Assembly (NCBI GenBank): GCA_963840725.1 | Contig: CAWIZY010000016.1 | Coordinates: 1,178,001-1,242,000 of the forward strand | DNA from: CAVWDU01 sp963840725 | GTDB lineage: Bacteria > Pseudomonadota > Gammaproteobacteria > Pseudomonadales > Halieaceae | Direction: 5' to 3' | Length of the DNA stretch: 64,000 bases | Shown: piece after piece, positions 61,216-64,000 of the stretch | How the letters are laid out: every line of letters starts with the position of its first letter | How positions within the stretch are numbered: the first letter of the stretch is position 1 | Notes under the pieces: model-generated | The model's database searches: none | The model's input: only the letters and a program-made list of their open reading frames with translations | What the model was told of the DNA's origin: nothing | Position numbers and translations under genes: made by a program

Positions 61216-63474
61216 ATGCTTGAGACGCTCCGCCATATCGTTCAGGAGGTCAATGCAGTTGAGGACCTCTCCGAAGCGCTGGAAGTGATTGTGCGCCGCG
61301 TTCGAGTGGCGATGAACACCGAGGTGTGCAGTGTCTATTTGCGGGACCCGCACTCGGGTCGCTATGTTTTTCAGGCTACCGAGGGGCTGAACCCCGAGCA
61401 GGTTGGTCGGGTAAGCCTGGCCGCTGATGAAGGACTGGTTGGGCTGGTGGCGGAACGCGAGGAGCCGGTTAACCTCGAGAATGCCGAGGCCCATCCCGCG
61501 TTTCATTTACTCCCCGGGATCGGCGAGGAGCCCTTTCATGCCTTTCTCGGTGTTCCGATCATTCACCAGCGGGATGTGCTGGGAGTGCTGATCGTGCAGC
61601 AGGCCCAGAGGCGACGCTTCGACGAGAGCGACGAAGCGTTTCTGGTCACGATGTCGGCACAGTTGGCGGGGGTGATTGCCCATGCTCAAGTGACGGGTGC
61701 TGTGCCGTCTGACGACCACGGCGGGCCGGCCCGTTTTAACGGCGTGCCAGGCGCTCCGGGTATTGCTATCGGTACGGTGGTGGTGGTATCTCCCGGGGCG
61801 GATCTCTACGCGGTGCCGCGTCGTCAAGCGAGTAACCGGCGCGCCGAATTGCGCGCTTTCAAACAGGCGTTGTCCAGCGTGCGAGCTGATATTCAGCAAG
61901 TGGCGGATAACCTGCGCGACGAACTCAGTGCCGAGGACCATGCCCTTTTCGACGTGTATCTGGGGATACTGGCCGACTCAGCCATTGGTACTGAGGTGGC
62001 GTCCCGTATCAAGGCCGGAGAGTGGGCCCAGGGGGCGCTCAGTCAGGTAATGATTGAGCATATCCGTCATTTCGAGCGGATGGAGCACAGCTACCTGAAA
62101 GAGCGAGCTGTCGATGTCAAAGACCTGGGTACGCGGGTCCTGTCCTATTTGCAGGCTTCTGATCAGGAAGACCGCCAATTTCCCGATAATACGATTCTGG
62201 TCGGAGAGGAGCTCACTGCGTCGTCCCTTGGCGAGGTGCCGAGAGACAAGCTGGTGGGACTCATCTCTGTTCGTGGCTCGGGGAATTCACACGTGGCTAT
62301 CCTGGCCCGGGCCATGGGCGTGCCGACGGTGATGGGTGCAGTGGACCTGCCCTATACCCGCTTGCAGGACCGGCAGATTATTGTCGATGCCTACAACGGT
62401 CACCTGCACCTGAATCCACTGCAGGAAATCCGTCAGCAGTTCCAGAAGCTGATGGACGACGACCGGGCCCTGACCCGCGATCTCGAGTCCCTGCGAGACC
62501 TGCCCTGCGAGACCCTGGACGGCCGGCGTCTGCCGCTGTTGGTAAACACGGGTTTGATGGTAGAGGCCACCCGCTCGTTGGAGCAGGGAGCTGAGGGGGT
62601 AGGGCTGTATCGAACGGAGGTCCCGTTTCTGCTGCGCGACCGGTTTCCCAGCGAGGAAGAGCAGCGCCGTATTTATCTCGAGCAACTGCAAGCTTTTGCC
62701 CCGAGGCCGGTCACTATGAGGACTCTGGACATCGGAGGCGACAAGGCGCTGCCTTATTTCCCGATCGAAGAGGACAACCCATTTCTCGGCTGGCGTGGCA
62801 TTCGGGTCACCTTGGACCATCCGGAAATTTTTCTCGCCCAGATCAGGGCCATGCTCAAGGCCAACGAGGGGCCCGGTAATCTGCGCATTATGCTGCCCAT
62901 GATCTGCAACACCGCCGAGCTCGATGAGGCTCTGGAGCTCATTCACCGCAGTCACCGTGAACTGCGTCAGGAAGGGCTGGTCAGAGCGCTTCCGCCGATT
63001 GGGGTCATGGTTGAAGTCCCGGCCGCCGTGTACCAGGCGCGGGCGCTGGCAAGGCGGGTGGACTTTCTCTCAGTGGGCAGTAACGATCTCACCCAGTACC
63101 TGCTGGCCGTGGATCGCAATAACGCGCGGGTAGCGGATCTCTATCACGCCTTCCATCCCGCGGTGCTACAGGCTCTTGCCGCCGTGGCTATTGCGGCGAA
63201 GGCTGAGGGGAAACCGGTGAGTATCTGCGGGGAACTGGCAGGAGAGCCTGGCGCTGCGGTGCTGCTGTTGGCAATGGGCTATGATGGTCTGTCAATGAAC
63301 GCCACCAGTGTGCCCCGGGTCAAAAAAGTACTGCGCAATCTGCGCTGCAGCGAGGCCGACGAAATGCTCGCTGAGGTTATGCAAATGGAGCAGTCTGCGG
63401 TTGTGCATGCCCGCTTGGACCGATTCCTGGTCGAGCACGGGATGGAGCAGTTTATTCACAATCCGGTTTTCTGA
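61216..63474 (+). CDS. ptsP: Phosphoenolpyruvate-protein phosphotransferase PtsP (EI-Ntr)
   Basis: First enzyme of the nitrogen PTS, passing phosphate from PEP to NPr. The 752 residues comprise an N-terminal GAF domain (1-160, sensing small molecules), the EI N-domain with phospho-His359 in GSGNSHVAILARAMG, and a PEP-binding TIM barrel (GLYRTEVPFLLRDRFP, MRTLDIGGDKALPYF, LPMICNTAELDEAL, SVGSNDLTQYLLAVDRNN, GELAGEPGAAVLLLAMGYDGLSM in parts). All catalytic motifs are present. Its tail overlaps the convergent NRDE gene by 19 bases. Confidence 0.95.
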   Translation: MLETLRHIVQEVNAVEDLSEALEVIVRRVRVAMNTEVCSVYLRDPHSGRYVFQATEGLNPEQVGRVSLAADEGLVGLVAEREEPVNLENAEAHPAFHLLPGIGEEPFHAFLGVPIIHQRDVLGVLIVQQAQRRRFDESDEAFLVTMSAQLAGVIAHAQVTGAVPSDDHGGPARFNGVPGAPGIAIGTVVVVSPGADLYAVPRRQASNRRAELRAFKQALSSVRADIQQVADNLRDELSAEDHALFDVYLGILADSAIGTEVASRIKAGEWAQGALSQVMIEHIRHFERMEHSYLKERAVDVKDLGTRVLSYLQASDQEDRQFPDNTILVGEELTASSLGEVPRDKLVGLISVRGSGNSHVAILARAMGVPTVMGAVDLPYTRLQDRQIIVDAYNGHLHLNPLQEIRQQFQKLMDDDRALTRDLESLRDLPCETLDGRRLPLLVNTGLMVEATRSLEQGAEGVGLYRTEVPFLLRDRFPSEEEQRRIYLEQLQAFAPRPVTMRTLDIGGDKALPYFPIEEDNPFLGWRGIRVTLDHPEIFLAQIRAMLKANEGPGNLRIMLPMICNTAELDEALELIHRSHRELRQEGLVRALPPIGVMVEVPAAVYQARALARRVDFLSVGSNDLTQYLLAVDRNNARVADLYHAFHPAVLQALAAVAIAAKAEGKPVSICGELAGEPGAAVLLLAMGYDGLSMNATSVPRVKKVLRNLRCSEADEMLAEVMQMEQSAVVHARLDRFLVEHGMEQFIHNPVF

Positions 63475-64000
63475 CCCTCGGGAGTTTCCAGCAGGAACAG
63501 CTCTTCGCTGGAGGTCGTCACAGCCCCCCCGGAATCGAAGCTGAGTTCGCGCCAGTGGGCTCTGCCATCAGAGTCCAGCCAGAGTGTGGTGGTGGAGCGG
63601 GTGCCATAACCATACTGCTGGGCAGTAATGAACTGGGCAGATAACAGGCGATCCATCTCCTCCTGCTCCAGCCCGTGAGGCTGGAGCTGATCGACGGGCG
63701 CCTCTCGCCGGTCGGCGACCACCTGCAGCAGGCGCTCGTGATCCACAGACCCTTCGTCCAACACCGCAGCAAGACCTCGCTTGCCCCGGGACACTTTGGG
63801 CCAGGGTGTGTCAAGACGGGCATTGCTCAGCCCGTAGAGGCCCGGCTGCAACCGTCTCGTGCTCAGGGCCTGGGCGCGGGTGCTATTGCTGTTGCTTGCG
63901 CACCAGAGTGCATGCCGGTCACCCACCAGCAAGTTAAAACCAGCATAGTCGTCCGCCCGGGAGGCTATCTGCGCCAGCCAGGTCTCGGGATCGAGCGCTG
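63456..64000 (-). CDS. NRDE/TANGO2 family protein, partial at the window edge
   Basis: C-terminal part of a protein that continues beyond 64000; the frame is open through the edge. Seen: DDYAGFNLLVGDRHALW, GLYGLSNARLDTPWPKV (the characteristic SN..LDTPWPKV segment), and YGTRSTTTLWLDSDGRAHW, which matches the NRDE (Ntn-hydrolase-fold) family. Its N-terminal NRDE motif is outside the window. Function is unsettled; links to heme or lipid handling have been suggested for TANGO2. Confidence 0.85.
   Translation of the reverse strand, partial: ALDPETWLAQIASRADDYAGFNLLVGDRHALWCASNSNSTRAQALSTRRLQPGLYGLSNARLDTPWPKVSRGKRGLAAVLDEGSVDHERLLQVVADRREAPVDQLQPHGLEQEEMDRLLSAQFITAQQYGYGTRSTTTLWLDSDGRAHWRELSFDSGGAVTTSSEELFLLETPEGQKTGL

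Overview
The window is GC-rich chromosomal DNA of a gammaproteobacterium, packed with short operons of core genes. The gene order resembles that around pilT in pseudomonads: hemW-rdgB-DUF4426-metW-metX-yggT-proC-yggS, then pilT-pilU, then ruvX-yqgE-tonB-gshB. Large TonB-dependent receptors, a FecI/FecR pair, TPR proteins and two iron/2-oxoglutarate-type oxygenases point to a marine oligotroph, possibly of the Halieaceae/OM60-Cellvibrionales type. That placement is inference. No transposase, prophage, CRISPR array, rRNA or tRNA was seen.

Layout. 0-8.8 kb: coaD and rsmD (minus), ftsY-ftsE-ftsX (plus), rpoH behind a perfect CIRCE operator, a DUF423 membrane protein, trmB, then convergent hemW-rdgB-DUF4426. 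8.9-13.1 kb: metW-metX-yggT-proC-yggS on the minus strand. 13.2-15.4 kb: twitching ATPases pilT and pilU. 15.4-23.9 kb (minus): a SAM-cycle operon led by an ArsR-methyltransferase fusion regulator (SahR-like), then metK-ahcY-metF-rsmE-gshB-tonB-yqgE-ruvX. Every gene from pilT to ahcY carries single-base frameshifts, more than 20 in about 7.5 kb, and genes on both sides are intact. This looks like poor-quality sequence rather than real decay.

24-28.4 kb: central carbon genes tkt-epd-pgk. 28.5-37.6 kb: a less familiar region with an alpha/beta hydrolase, a transglutaminase-like TPR lipoprotein, an aspartyl/asparaginyl beta-hydroxylase with a TPR-like N-terminus, a methyltransferase, a small lipoprotein, a TPR protein with a TonB-C-like end, a TPR-sulfotransferase and a prolyl-hydroxylase-like 2OG oxygenase. 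It sits beside two TonB-dependent receptors (37.8-44.4 kb) and a FecR/FecI pair (44.5-46.2 kb). This concentration of protein-modifying enzyme families is the best candidate for an undescribed system, though no substrate is visible.

46.2-51.8 kb: serA divergent from a D-2-hydroxyglutarate dehydrogenase-type flavoprotein, rpiA divergent from ilvA, and a 47-residue membrane peptide. 51.8-58 kb: the ygfA / 6S RNA / zapA / TIGR02449 block divergent from the ygfB-pepP-ubiH-ubiI operon. 58-64 kb: gcvH, an RlmI-like methyltransferase, a HAD phosphatase divergent from rppH-ptsP, and a partial NRDE/TANGO2 protein at the right edge.

A recurring oddity is short tandem repeats (12-18 bp units, 2-5 copies) at gene ends and starts, most of them carrying a tiny interrupted palindrome.
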